A stretch of DNA of 64,000 bases. Source: Acidimicrobiales bacterium. Lineage in GTDB: Bacteria; Actinomycetota; Acidimicrobiia; Acidimicrobiales; SKKL01. Below, piece by piece: positions 44,769 through 52,937 of the stretch; the stretch's first letter is position 1; every line of letters starts with the position of its first letter. The DNA lies in contig JAXHLR010000006.1 in NCBI GenBank assembly GCA_034521975.1, positions 434,001 through 498,000 of the forward strand, written 5' to 3'. Below the pieces are notes generated by a model that was given only the letters and a program-made list of their open reading frames with translations, made no database searches and was not told where the DNA came from. A program made the position numbers and the translations under genes.

Positions 44769-45388
44769 TGGACGAATCGCCCGACGCCGGGATGGTCGAG
44801 CGCGACCTTGCCGACTACTACGACCAGGAGGCGGCCGATCGGGCCGAACGCGAGCTGGGCGGGCGCCGCATCGAGGCCCGCACCCGTTTTCTCGCGATCC
44901 TGTCACCGTCGTTCAGTCTCCTCGAGGTCGGACCGGGAGCCGGGCGCGACTCGGGCGCGTTCGTCGAAGCGGGTATCGGCGTGGTCGGGGTCGACCTCTC
45001 CCACGAGCAGTCCCGCCACGCCTCCATGTCGGGGGCACGGCCGGTGGTGGCGACCGTCCGACGGATGCCCTTCGCCGACGGCACCTTCGACGCCCTCTGG
45101 ACCATGAGCACGTTGATGCACGTGCCCGACTCGGCGATCGAGCTCGCCCTCGCCGAGCTGCGGCGGGTCCTGTCCCCCGGCGCCCTCGCCGCCATCGGCG
45201 TCTGGGGCGGCCCCGACATCGAAGGAGCGGGCGACAAGGACACCTACGACCCTCCCCGCCTGTTCAGCCGTCGCTCCGATGCCAGGTGGGAGACGCTGCT
45301 CGCCGCACTCGGCACGGTGGAGCAGTTCGAGAACTGGCATCCCGACACCGACGACTTCTGGTACCAGTTCGCCATCGTTCGCCGCTGA
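44768..45388 (+). CDS. Class I SAM-dependent methyltransferase
   Basis: The 206-residue protein has motif I as SLLEVGPGAGRDSGAF (about residues 49-64), VVGVDLSHEQ with the acidic residue that binds the ribose, and MPFADGTFDALWTMSTLMHVPD with ELRRVLSPGALAAIGVWGG as motifs II-III. This is the Methyltransf_11 architecture; the substrate is unknown. No ribosome-binding site precedes the ATG; it overlaps the stop of an 8-codon leader ORF. It converges on the PemK-type toxin gene. Confidence 0.88.
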   Translation: MDESPDAGMVERDLADYYDQEAADRAERELGGRRIEARTRFLAILSPSFSLLEVGPGAGRDSGAFVEAGIGVVGVDLSHEQSRHASMSGARPVVATVRRMPFADGTFDALWTMSTLMHVPDSAIELALAELRRVLSPGALAAIGVWGGPDIEGAGDKDTYDPPRLFSRRSDARWETLLAALGTVEQFENWHPDTDDFWYQFAIVRR

Positions 45389-45431
45389 CCGACCGCCGGC
45401 GTCGAGCCGCACCCGGTGGTTGTCGAGCAGG

Positions 45432-45770
45432 TCAGTGGTTGAGCAGGGTCCGCACGATGCGGGAGACCTCCCTGCTGGCTCCGCCATCGACCACGCCCAG
45501 CTGGTGGAGGAGTCGCCGCCGGTTGATCGACCGGAGCAGCTCGCACTGAACGTAGCTGACCGCGTCGAGCCCGGTGGCTGTGTCGGGCTCGACCTCGACG
45601 TGGAGCGAGAGGCCACGAGGCGTCGACGAGAGCGGGCACACGATGACGAACGGGAAGTTCGCACCGAAGGTGGCGGGTGGGCCCAGCACCATCGCCGGTC
45701 GGTGGTGGGCGGGCTTGCCCGGGAACGGATCGCCGAAGTCGACGAGCCACAGGTCGTCAGGTGACGCCAT
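45432..45770 (-). CDS. PemK/MazF-like type II toxin
   Basis: The 112-residue protein matches the PemK/MazF fold: DDLWLVDFGDPFPGKPAHHRPAMVLGP (strands S1-S2 with the conserved PG..RP.lV), FVIVCPLSSTPRGLSLHVEVEP, and VSYVQCELLRSINRRRLLHQLG. Such toxins are sequence-specific mRNA endoribonucleases. Its start overlaps the upstream antitoxin gene by 14 bp. The family also includes inactive relatives, so toxicity is inferred from context. Confidence 0.9.
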   Translation of the reverse strand: MASPDDLWLVDFGDPFPGKPAHHRPAMVLGPPATFGANFPFVIVCPLSSTPRGLSLHVEVEPDTATGLDAVSYVQCELLRSINRRRLLHQLGVVDGGASREVSRIVRTLLNH

Positions 45771-45993
45771 CGCGCACGTCGGTGCCCTCGGCCTCGGCGA
45801 GGTAGGCCGCCCACGCGTCCGGATCCTCTCGAAGCGCTGTCATCTCCGCGACCACCCTGGTCGCGAACTGCTGACGGCGCAGCGCCTCAGCTGCGTCGCG
45901 GACGGTGTCCATCAGCGTGGAGCCACGGGCGGCGCTCATCTCGAGCAACTGGGCATGGGTCTTGGCGTCGACCCTGATCGTCGTGCTTGCCAC
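45757..45993 (-). CDS. Antitoxin of the PemK/MazF pair (ribbon-helix-helix type)
   Basis: The 78-residue protein opens with MASTTIRVDAKTHAQLLEMSAARGSTLMD, a ribbon (TIRVD) and helix-helix DNA-binding unit, followed by an acidic C-terminal tail (DPDAWAAYLAEAEGTD) that would wrap the toxin. It starts at GTG 45993, 6 nt behind TAGACT. The antitoxin-first order with a 14-bp overlap is standard and implies that the pair is autoregulated through the ribbon-helix-helix domain. Confidence 0.87.
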   Translation of the reverse strand: MASTTIRVDAKTHAQLLEMSAARGSTLMDTVRDAAEALRRQQFATRVVAEMTALREDPDAWAAYLAEAEGTDVRDGVT

Positions 45994-46399
45994 GACCTCA
46001 GTCTACATCCTGTCGACCAGAAATCTACGTGCCCGGGTCACCTCGACTGGCGCCAACCGGCGTCGGATTCGCTACTTGGAGCACACCGCTGCGTCCTTCG
46101 GCACCGCAACCCAGTGGATCTTCGCTGTGGACACCCAGGACGCCGAGTACGTGGCCCACGTCGATTGCGACCTGGGGAGCCCCGAGGTGCTCCCACCTGG
46201 TGTGAGGCCGACCGCCGGTGAGCCCTCCTGTTGGCGATCTCGTGCCGGGGTTCCGGTCGCTTCCTCGGCGAAGCGCTCCTCGGCCTCCACCACCATCGTC
46301 GCAGCATCGCGCGTCGGCCCCGCCCCTGACACCACGACACCATCGGTGTCTGGTCGAACTCGGTTGACACTCGCGTCGACGCGCCAACACAGTGCCTCG
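45994..46399. other. 406-bp region without a confident gene
   Basis: Apart from the antitoxin promoter I see no supported gene. Both strands hold open frames with partly protein-like text (for example PDTDGVVVSGAGPTRDAATM on the minus strand, AVDTQDAEYVAHVDCDLGSP on the plus strand), but none has a start signal or a recognisable family. The first part is less GC-rich than its surroundings. It may be decayed coding sequence between the toxin-antitoxin pair and a shortened acetyltransferase. Confidence 0.4.
46000..46005 (-). promoter_or_regulatory. Probable -10 box of a leaderless promoter (TAGACT) for the toxin-antitoxin operon
   Basis: TAGACT on the minus strand is followed by 6 nt and the GTG start of the antitoxin gene at 45993. 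An operator for the antitoxin would be expected overlapping it; no clear palindrome is seen. Confidence 0.45.
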
Positions 46400-46771
46400 A
46401 TGCGCCTCCCGGATGTACCCATCGAGACAGAGCGCCTGGTGCTGCGTCCGTGGGAGGACGACGACATGCCCGTCGGCAGCACCGGGCTGCACGACCGCAA
46501 GGGCCCCGGCGGCCTCGAGATCGGCTACTGGATCCACGTCGACCATGTCCGCAAGGGGTTCGCCTCCGAAGCGGTCGCTGCGCTCGCCGACGCCGCGCTC
46601 ACGCTCGCTGACATCGAGCGCGTCTACATCTGCCACGACGCGGAGAACCACGCGAGCGCCGGCGTGCCCGCGAGCGTGGGCTTCGTGCGTCGGGCCGATC
46701 GGTCCGCACCGGTGAAGGCGCCGTCGGAGACCGGGACGCAGTGGGTGTGGGAGCTCCGCCGCCCGGGCTGA
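46400..46771 (+). CDS. GNAT acetyltransferase (RimJ/RimL type), apparently missing a central segment
   Basis: The 123-residue frame starts with the typical N-terminus of RimL-like GNATs (PIETERLVLRPWEDDDMP) and then goes directly to VGSTGLHDRKGPGGLEIGYWIH, VRKGFASEAVAALADAAL (acetyl-CoA loop), VYICHDAENHASAGVPASVGFV. Intact relatives have about 170-190 residues; some 55-65 residues between the first helix and strand 4 are missing, in frame. The acetyl-CoA-binding half is intact, but the acceptor side is gone, so I suspect a non-functional gene. No promoter or ribosome-binding site is obvious. Confidence 0.72.
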   Translation: MRLPDVPIETERLVLRPWEDDDMPVGSTGLHDRKGPGGLEIGYWIHVDHVRKGFASEAVAALADAALTLADIERVYICHDAENHASAGVPASVGFVRRADRSAPVKAPSETGTQWVWELRRPG

Positions 46772-46781
46772 CTCTCTCTCC

Positions 46782-48365
46782 CTACACCGCCTCGACGACC
46801 CGGTCGCGGCCAGCCCGCTTCGCCTCGTACATCGCGGCGTCGGCCCGCCGGATGAGGTCCTCGTCGGTCTCGGCGTGATCAGGCATGGCGGCGACACCCA
46901 CCGAGATGGTGATGCCACGTCCGCCCAGCGCGTTGGAAAGCTCCAGCGCCGACACCGCCTCGCGCCACACCTCGGCGCGTTGTCGTGCCACCTCGGGTGG
47001 CACGCCCGGCAGGAGCACGACGAACTCATCTCCCCCGTAGCGACACACCGCATCCTCGTCGCGCACCTGACCGGTCAGCAGCAACGCCACCTCGCCCAGG
47101 ACCCGATCGCCCGCCTCGTGACCGAGGGCATCGTTGACGGACTTGAAGTGGTCGACGTCGACGATGGCGAGCGAGATCGACTCACCGCTGCGCGTGCACC
47201 GTCGCGCCTCGCGCCGAAGGGTCTCGCCGAGGTAGCGACGGTTGAACAGGCCGGTGAGCGGATCGCGCACCGTCTGCTCCCGGAGGTGTTCCTGCAGCTC
47301 CTCGATCTCGGCCATGCGCTGCTGCAACGCCTCGTTGGCGGCGCGCAGGCGCTCCTCAGCCTCCCGCCGGGTCTCCACCTCGTGCTGGGTCTGGGCGAAG
47401 GCACTGGCGTTGCTCAGCGCGATCGCCGCATAGATGGCGAAGGACTGGGCGAGGCGGGCGTGCTCTTCGGTGTAGAAGTCGACCTGGTAGGAGTCGAGGG
47501 TGAACATGCCCAGGCACTCGTTGCCGAGCACGAGCGGCACGCCCATCCAGCCTCGGACGCCCGACATCTCGTGCTCGACGGCAGGGAAGTCCTGATACGG
47601 GTGATCGCCCTGGATGTCGTCGATGATGACCGGCTCGACGCGACGGACCACCTCGGCGTTGGGGTTGGCCGAACCGGTGATTGCGAACCCCATGCCACCG
47701 AAGGTGGTCCAGTCGATCCCGACCCCGGCGACGATCACGGCCTGGTCGCCGCGCAGCTCCTGGACCGAGGCGGTGTCGTAGGGGACAACGCGTCGCAGCT
47801 CCTTCAGGATGGCCGGGAGGACCTCATCCACCTTCAGGGTCGAGGTCACCACCTGCCCTGCCCGGATGAGGCCCTGTTCCTGCTCGAGCGCGGCACGCTC
47901 GGCCTCCAGCGCCGAGGCGTGCGTGCAGGCCACCGCCACGATCTCGGCGAACACCTCGACCAACCCGGCGAGGTGTTCGGCCGCCGCTCCGGCGGCCGTC
48001 GGCACGACGACGCCGAGCGACCCGATCGAGCGGTCGGCGATGCTCACCGGTTGGGCGACCACGGTCCCCTTCGCTCCCCACGGTGCGGCATCGAGCGCAA
48101 TCGGCTCCCCCCGCCGCACCATGGCGTCGAGGTCGACAGGCGCGCCTTGCTCCCAGATCCCCCTGCCGACCTGCAGCGGTGGATCGCCACGACCTCCCAG
48201 GGTCACGCTGAGATGGCCGTGACCTGCCCCGCACCCCGCGGTCAGCTGGACGAGGATGTCCCCGAGGATCTCGCGTGTCGGGCGATCGGTCCCCAGCAGC
48301 GACACCGCCGCCTTGAGATGCCAACTCTCGGAATCTGGGCGATGAAGCCCGTCCTCAGGGATCAA
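46782..48365 (-). CDS. Diguanylate cyclase with two GAF domains
   Basis: The 527-residue cytoplasmic protein has a weak N-terminal GAF-like domain (about 15-165), a second GAF (about 180-335, with VVPYDTASVQELRG, RGWMGVPLVLGNECLGMFTLDSYQ), a coiled linker (REAEERLRAANEALQQRMAE) and a GGDEF domain (DPLTGLFNRRYL to RADAAMYEAKRAGRDRV, about 365-525). The catalytic motif is CRYGGDEFVVLL and an RxxD inhibitory site (RDED) lies five residues upstream. It should make c-di-GMP under ligand or redox control by the GAF units. The start is TTG at 48365 with GAGGAGG nearby; longer in-frame sequence overlaps the divergent neighbour. Confidence 0.9.
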   Translation of the reverse strand: MIPEDGLHRPDSESWHLKAAVSLLGTDRPTREILGDILVQLTAGCGAGHGHLSVTLGGRGDPPLQVGRGIWEQGAPVDLDAMVRRGEPIALDAAPWGAKGTVVAQPVSIADRSIGSLGVVVPTAAGAAAEHLAGLVEVFAEIVAVACTHASALEAERAALEQEQGLIRAGQVVTSTLKVDEVLPAILKELRRVVPYDTASVQELRGDQAVIVAGVGIDWTTFGGMGFAITGSANPNAEVVRRVEPVIIDDIQGDHPYQDFPAVEHEMSGVRGWMGVPLVLGNECLGMFTLDSYQVDFYTEEHARLAQSFAIYAAIALSNASAFAQTQHEVETRREAEERLRAANEALQQRMAEIEELQEHLREQTVRDPLTGLFNRRYLGETLRREARRCTRSGESISLAIVDVDHFKSVNDALGHEAGDRVLGEVALLLTGQVRDEDAVCRYGGDEFVVLLPGVPPEVARQRAEVWREAVSALELSNALGGRGITISVGVAAMPDHAETDEDLIRRADAAMYEAKRAGRDRVVEAV

Positions 48366-48495
48366 CCCCGTCCTCCTCGGCTGCTGCTGCGACGATATCC
48401 GCCCGAGGACCGGGTGCGCCCGCTCAGGTGAGCATCCACACCGCGTCGCGAGAACACGCGGCGGAGTGGGACGGACGTGCCAAGATCGACCCCGC

Positions 48496-49137
48496 ATGAC
48501 CACCACCGCCTGGGTCCTCGCCGGGGCCGCCGCCCTGTTCGCCGCCACCGACTGGATGGGCGTTGCCACCAGCCGCAGGGCGCTGCGGCGCCTCGCCAAA
48601 CCGGCAACGCTCACACTGTTGGTCGGCGTGGCGGTCACCCTCGATCCCGTCGACCCCACCATCCGTGCCTGGATGGTGGTGGGTCTGTGCTTCTCGCTGG
48701 TCGGCGACGTGGCCCTGATGCTGCCCGAGCGCTGGTTCGTCGTGGGCCTGGGAGCGTTCCTCCTCGGACACGTCGCCTATGTGGTCGCCATGGTGCTCGC
48801 CCCCACCTCGGCACCCGGGCTGGCGATCGGTGCCCTGTTGGTGGCGGTGGCCGGTGCGCTCGTGGGGCGTCGCATCGTGGCCGCGGTGCGGACAGGACAG
48901 CACCCCGAGCTCGGCGCACCGGTGATCGCCTACATCCTCGTGATCTCGGCCATGGTGATCGCCGCCCTCGGCACCACCGCCACCGCGGCCATCATCGGGG
49001 CCCTGTTGTTCTACGCCTCCGACGCCACCCTGGCCTGGAACCGCTTCGTGGAGCCCCTCCGGCACGGACCGCTGGCGGTGATGATCACCTACCACCTGGG
49101 CCAAGCGGGGCTGGTCGCCTGGTTGGTCACCGGCTGA
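48496..49137 (+). CDS. YhhN-family (lysoplasmalogenase-like) membrane protein
   Basis: The 213-residue protein has about eight hydrophobic helices and the YhhN/TMEM86 motifs: KPATLTLLVGVAV near residue 35, VVGLCFSLVGDVALMLP near 60-75, GAFLLGHVAYVVA, and ALLFYASDATLAWNRFV near 180. Conserved Asp residues in GDVALML and SDATLAWNR form the putative active site. Animal and some bacterial members hydrolyse the vinyl-ether bond of lysoplasmalogens; in this bacterium the substrate is unproven. It is divergent from the GGDEF gene. Confidence 0.9.
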   Translation: MTTTAWVLAGAAALFAATDWMGVATSRRALRRLAKPATLTLLVGVAVTLDPVDPTIRAWMVVGLCFSLVGDVALMLPERWFVVGLGAFLLGHVAYVVAMVLAPTSAPGLAIGALLVAVAGALVGRRIVAAVRTGQHPELGAPVIAYILVISAMVIAALGTTATAAIIGALLFYASDATLAWNRFVEPLRHGPLAVMITYHLGQAGLVAWLVTG

Positions 49138-49211
49138 GGAGGTCGAGGGTCGTCCAGCCCCGACCGGCGCGCCATGATGGAGCCGACGAGCACGCAACGG
49201 GGGGACAACAC

Positions 49212-50593
49212 ATGGAAGACGAGGCCGGCGCGGTACCGATCGCATCCGCGACCTCGGGAGCGGTGCGGGGCACCGACGAGGGCATCGCGGTGTTCAAGGG
49301 GATCCCCTACGGCACCGCGGAGCGCTTCATGGCGCCGACCCCTCCGAAGCCCTGGAGCGGCACGCGCGACGCGCTCGGGTTCGGGAACCGCTCGCCACAG
49401 GCCGACGACGTTGGCGCCGCGCTCGGCGGGCCCGCCGATCCCGCTCCGATGTCGGAAGACTGCCTGGCGCTGAACGTCTGGACGCCGGGTCTCGACGCCG
49501 GGAGACGGCCGGTCATGGTGTGGTTCCACGGCGGCGGCTTCAGCTCGCTGTCGGGCTCGTCGCCCATGTACGACGGAGTCAGCCTCTGCCAGCGGGGCGA
49601 CGTGGTGGTCGTGACGCTCAATCACCGGCTCAACCTGTTCGGGTTCTGCTACCTGGCCGAGCTGGGAGGTGAGCGCTTCGCCGATTCGGGCAATGCGGGC
49701 ATGCTCGACCTCGTGCTGGCGCTGCGCTGGGTGCGCGACAACATCGCAACCTTCGGCGGTGACCCCGACAACGTGACCGTGTTCGGCGAATCGGGGGGTG
49801 GCGCCAAGGTCAGCGTGCTGATGGGCATGCCCGAGGCCGAGGGCCTGTTCCATCGGGCCATCGTGCAGAGCGGCGTGCACCTCCACGCCCAGAGCCCCGA
49901 ACAGGCCACCGCCAACGCCACCAAGCTGATGGAGCAGCTCGACCTCGCGCCCGACCAGGTCGACCAGCTCACGACGATGCCGTTCGAACACCTCACCGAG
50001 GCACTTGCCCGCCTCGCGCCCCGCACCTGGGGTGAGGTGGCGTTCAACCCCGTGGCCGATGGTGTGAACCTCCCCCGCTCCCCGTGGCTCCCCGACGCCC
50101 CCGAGTGCTCGGCCCAGGTCCCGATGATCATCTCGTCGACCCGCACCGAGACCACTCGGAGCTGTTCTGGCTGATCACCAGCGACATCTACTCGCGCATG
50201 CCCGGCTGGACCCAGGCCGACCGCAAGGCCGATCAGGGTGGGGCACCCGTATGGGTGTGCGAGGTGCACTGGGACTCACCGGTGCAGGGCGGCAAGTGGG
50301 GGGCGCCTCACACCGTCGACATCCCGCTGGTGTTCGACAACGTCGCCAAGGTGAAGTCCTTCGCCAAGGACACACCGGAGGCTCGCGAGGTGGCGGCGCA
50401 GATGTCGCAGGCTTGGATCGCGTTCGCCCGCGCCGGCGACCCCAACCACGCCGGCATCCCCGACCGGCCGTCCTACCGAACCGGCCAGCCGGTGACGATG
50501 CTCTTCGACCTGCCGCCTCGCGTCGAAGCGGGTTGGCGAGCCGCCGAGCGCGAGGTTCTCGCCCCGCTTCCCCTCCGGCAGACGAACCGCTGA
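49212..50593 (+). pseudogene. Type-B carboxylesterase, frameshifted with an internal deletion
   Basis: From ATG 49212 (with GGGGGGAC upstream) the protein is normal through SEDCLALNVWTPG, FHGGGF (oxyanion hole), NVTVFGESGGGAKVSVLM (catalytic Ser in GESGG) and MIISSTRTETT (probable catalytic Glu), then stops at 50174. The other register picks up at about 50154 with ELFWLITSDIYSRMP, VHWDSPVQGGKWGAPHTVDIPLVF (catalytic His) and runs to 50593. Besides the frame change, about 60-80 residues normal between Glu and the SD(I) helix are missing. All triad residues survive but in separate frames. Confidence 0.87.
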
Positions 50594-50629
50594 CGAGCCG
50601 GGGCCCTGGGGGAGCGGGGCCGATCGGGA

Positions 50630-51637
50630 TCAGTCGACGACGGGCAGGCGCAGGTTCGGCGCGGCGCCCAGGTCGAGCGGGGAGGGTCCGTCGACCTTGA
50701 GGCGGTACCACCCGGTGGCCGCGACCATGGCCGCGTTGTCGGTGCACATCGACCGGCTCGGCACATAGGCCTGGAACCCGTCGTCCACGCACGCCGACAG
50801 CAGCCGCTCCCGCAGCTGCGAGTTGGCGGCGACACCACCGCCGAGGCCGAGGCTCTTGGCCCCCACGTCGTGGCCCGCTCGCTGCACCTTGGCGACCAAG
50901 GTGTCGACCATCGCCGCCTGGAAGGAGGCGGCGATGTCGGCGGTGGGGGTGTCGGGGTGCTTGCGCACGTGGTTGACCACCGCGGTCTTGATGCCGCTGA
51001 ACGAGAAGTCGTAGCCGTTGTCGATCATCGGACGGGTGAACGCCACCGCTTCGGGATCGCCCTCCATGGCGAGCGAATCGATCGCGGGACCACCCGGATA
51101 ACCGAGCCCCAGGAAACGGGCGACCTTGTCGAAGGCCTCGCCTGCCGCATCGTCGAGCGTCTCGCCGAGCACGTGGTAGCGCCCGTGGTCCTCCCAGTGC
51201 ACCAACATCGTGTGACCGCCCGACACCATCAACACCACCGAGGGCAGCTCGAGATCGGGCTCCTCGAGGAACGCCGCATGCAAGTGGGCCTCGAGGTGGT
51301 TGACCGCCACGAACGGCACGTCCCACACCAGGGCGAGCGACTTCGCCGTGCTGACCCCGACCAGCAGCGCGCCGACCAGGCCCGGTCCGTAGGTGGCCGC
51401 AACGGCATCGAGCTCGTCGGGTTCGAGACCGGCAGACAGCATCGCCTCGGCCACCACGGGGGTGAGCAGCTCGACGTGGGCGCGGCTGGCGATCTCGGGC
51501 ACGACTCCACCGAAGCGGGCGTGCAGGTCGACCTGGCTGGACACCACCGACGACAGCACCTCGCGTCCGTCGACCACGACTGCCGCCGCGGTCTCGTCGC
51601 AGGAGGTCTCGATCCCGAGCACCACCGAACCGTTCAC
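50630..51637 (-). CDS. tsaD: tRNA N6-adenosine threonylcarbamoyltransferase
   Basis: The 335-residue Kae1/TsaD protein transfers the threonylcarbamoyl group to A37 of ANN-decoding tRNAs with TsaB and TsaE. VLGIETSCDETAAAVV opens the ASKHA fold, VNHLEAHLHAAF holds the metal-binding His pair, and YDFSFSGIKTAVV, GLGGGVAANSQLRE and CTDNAAMVAATGWYRL follow as usual. The GTG start overlaps the rimI stop (GTGA), so it is the last gene of the tsaE-tsaB-rimI-tsaD string. Confidence 0.96.
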   Translation of the reverse strand: MNGSVVLGIETSCDETAAAVVVDGREVLSSVVSSQVDLHARFGGVVPEIASRAHVELLTPVVAEAMLSAGLEPDELDAVAATYGPGLVGALLVGVSTAKSLALVWDVPFVAVNHLEAHLHAAFLEEPDLELPSVVLMVSGGHTMLVHWEDHGRYHVLGETLDDAAGEAFDKVARFLGLGYPGGPAIDSLAMEGDPEAVAFTRPMIDNGYDFSFSGIKTAVVNHVRKHPDTPTADIAASFQAAMVDTLVAKVQRAGHDVGAKSLGLGGGVAANSQLRERLLSACVDDGFQAYVPSRSMCTDNAAMVAATGWYRLKVDGPSPLDLGAAPNLRLPVVD

Positions 51638-52242
51638 CGACGTGTACCTCCCTGCGAGCCCGGGTGCGGGGTCCGCACCTGATCGACCAGCGGCGCACCG
51701 ACGAGCGCGGCTTCGATGCGATCGAGGCGTTCGCGTTGCTCCGGCGCGTCGAGGTGATGGGCCCACATGATGGTGGCGTCCTCCCCGGTCTCGGCGTAGT
51801 AGCCGGCTCGCACCCCCGCCTCGTGGAAACCGAAGCGCCGATAGAGACGCTGGGCGGGGTCGTTGGTGGCGCGCACCTCGAGGGTCATCGAGGCGAGCCC
51901 GCGATCGATCGCAGCGCGCACCAGCACCAGCATGAGCCGGGTCCCGACACCATGACGATGCCAGGCCGGGTCGACCGCGACGGTGGTGACGTGGCCCTCG
52001 CCGGCCACCACGGTGAAGCCGCCGTGTCCGACGACCTCGCGTCCGACCCGGGCCACGACATAGACCCGTCGGTGCTCGGCCTGGTTCAACTCACCGTGGT
52101 AGAGGCCCATGCTCCAGGGCCGCGGGTACACCTGCTGATCGATTCGCATCACCGCCCGCAGGTGGCGGCGCCGCATGGGCACGACCTTGACCACACGGGT
52201 GGCGGAGACCGGGGTGGGGACATCGGCCCGGTCGAGGCTCAC
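51634..52242 (-). CDS. rimI: Ribosomal protein S18-alanine N-acetyltransferase-like GNAT
   Basis: The 202-residue protein contains the RimI-type GNAT: MRRRHLRAVMRIDQQVYPRPWS, GHVTTVAVDPAWHRHGVGTRLM (acetyl-CoA motif A), ASMTLEVRATNDPAQRLYRRFGFHEAG. It is about 50 residues longer than usual RimI, with a 23-residue N-terminal lead and a charged C-terminal extension after MWAHHLDAP. I take GTG 52242 because it overlaps the tsaB stop (GTGA). Its place between tsaB and tsaD is conserved in many bacteria. The acetyl acceptor is inferred from family and context. Confidence 0.9.
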   Translation of the reverse strand: MSLDRADVPTPVSATRVVKVVPMRRRHLRAVMRIDQQVYPRPWSMGLYHGELNQAEHRRVYVVARVGREVVGHGGFTVVAGEGHVTTVAVDPAWHRHGVGTRLMLVLVRAAIDRGLASMTLEVRATNDPAQRLYRRFGFHEAGVRAGYYAETGEDATIMWAHHLDAPEQRERLDRIEAALVGAPLVDQVRTPHPGSQGGTRR

Positions 52243-52937
52243 GCGCTGTCCCTCGTCGTCCAGTTGATCTCGGCATCGGGTGGACGCAGGTACAAGGGCT
52301 GCAACTCCCACGGGTTCACCCACTCCTCGCGTAGCGCCTGGGCGTGCGCGAGCTGCACCAGCGATCGCGCCGAGGGGTAGGCGACGTCGCTGCTGGCCAG
52401 CTCGACCTTGCTGAGACCCGAGAACATATCCTGATACCGCAGCGGCCCGTCTCCCACGAGGAGGCACTCCTCGCCCCGTGCGATGATCTCCGACGCCAGA
52501 TCGTCCGGCGAGCCGAGCTCGGGATCGCCGAGGCGCTGCACCCCGCCGGGCACCTGCCGGTAGAACGCGTAGTAGAGCTCGCCCCGGCGCGCGTCGAGCG
52601 ATGACACGATCAACCGGCTCGAGAAGCGGACCGCGAAGGCCACCAGGTCGAGACTGTTCACCCCGATCATCGGCACCCGCAGCCCGTGGGCCAGCGCCTT
52701 GGCCGACGCGATGCCGACCCGGAGCCCGGTGAAGAGTCCAGGACCGAGGTCGACCGCCACCACGCTGATCTCGGACAGTTCGATCCGGGCCTGACGCCGA
52801 ATGAAGTCGATCGCCGGTGTGAGGGTCTCGGCGTGACGCTTGCCCCGCGACGAGTGGGCCGAGGCGAGCACCCCCTCGTGGCCACCGATGGCGCACCCCA
52901 CCTGCTGGGTGGCGGTGTCGATGCCGAGGATGAGCAT
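52239..52937 (-). CDS. tsaB: t6A biosynthesis protein TsaB
   Basis: The 232-residue ASKHA-fold protein has MLILGIDTATQQVGCAI at the N-terminus and VVAVDLGPGLFTGLRVGIASAKALAHG (about residues 60-86), the TsaB signature. TsaB is a catalytically inactive paralogue of TsaD that forms its dimer platform and recruits TsaE. The start shares one base with the tsaE stop (TGATG). A C-terminal extension around LQPLYLRPPDAEINW is usual for the family. Confidence 0.94.
   Translation of the reverse strand: MLILGIDTATQQVGCAIGGHEGVLASAHSSRGKRHAETLTPAIDFIRRQARIELSEISVVAVDLGPGLFTGLRVGIASAKALAHGLRVPMIGVNSLDLVAFAVRFSSRLIVSSLDARRGELYYAFYRQVPGGVQRLGDPELGSPDDLASEIIARGEECLLVGDGPLRYQDMFSGLSKVELASSDVAYPSARSLVQLAHAQALREEWVNPWELQPLYLRPPDAEINWTTRDSA

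Noticed and set aside
48366-48662. Longer N-terminus of the GGDEF protein to 626 residues
   Set aside because: It would overlap the divergent YhhN gene and has no family similarity; TTG 48365 has a good GAGGAGG site.
45432-50593. A genomic island or prophage spanning the toxin-antitoxin pair and the broken esterase
   Set aside because: No integrase, transposase, tRNA site or flanking direct repeat is visible; the GGDEF and YhhN genes look native.
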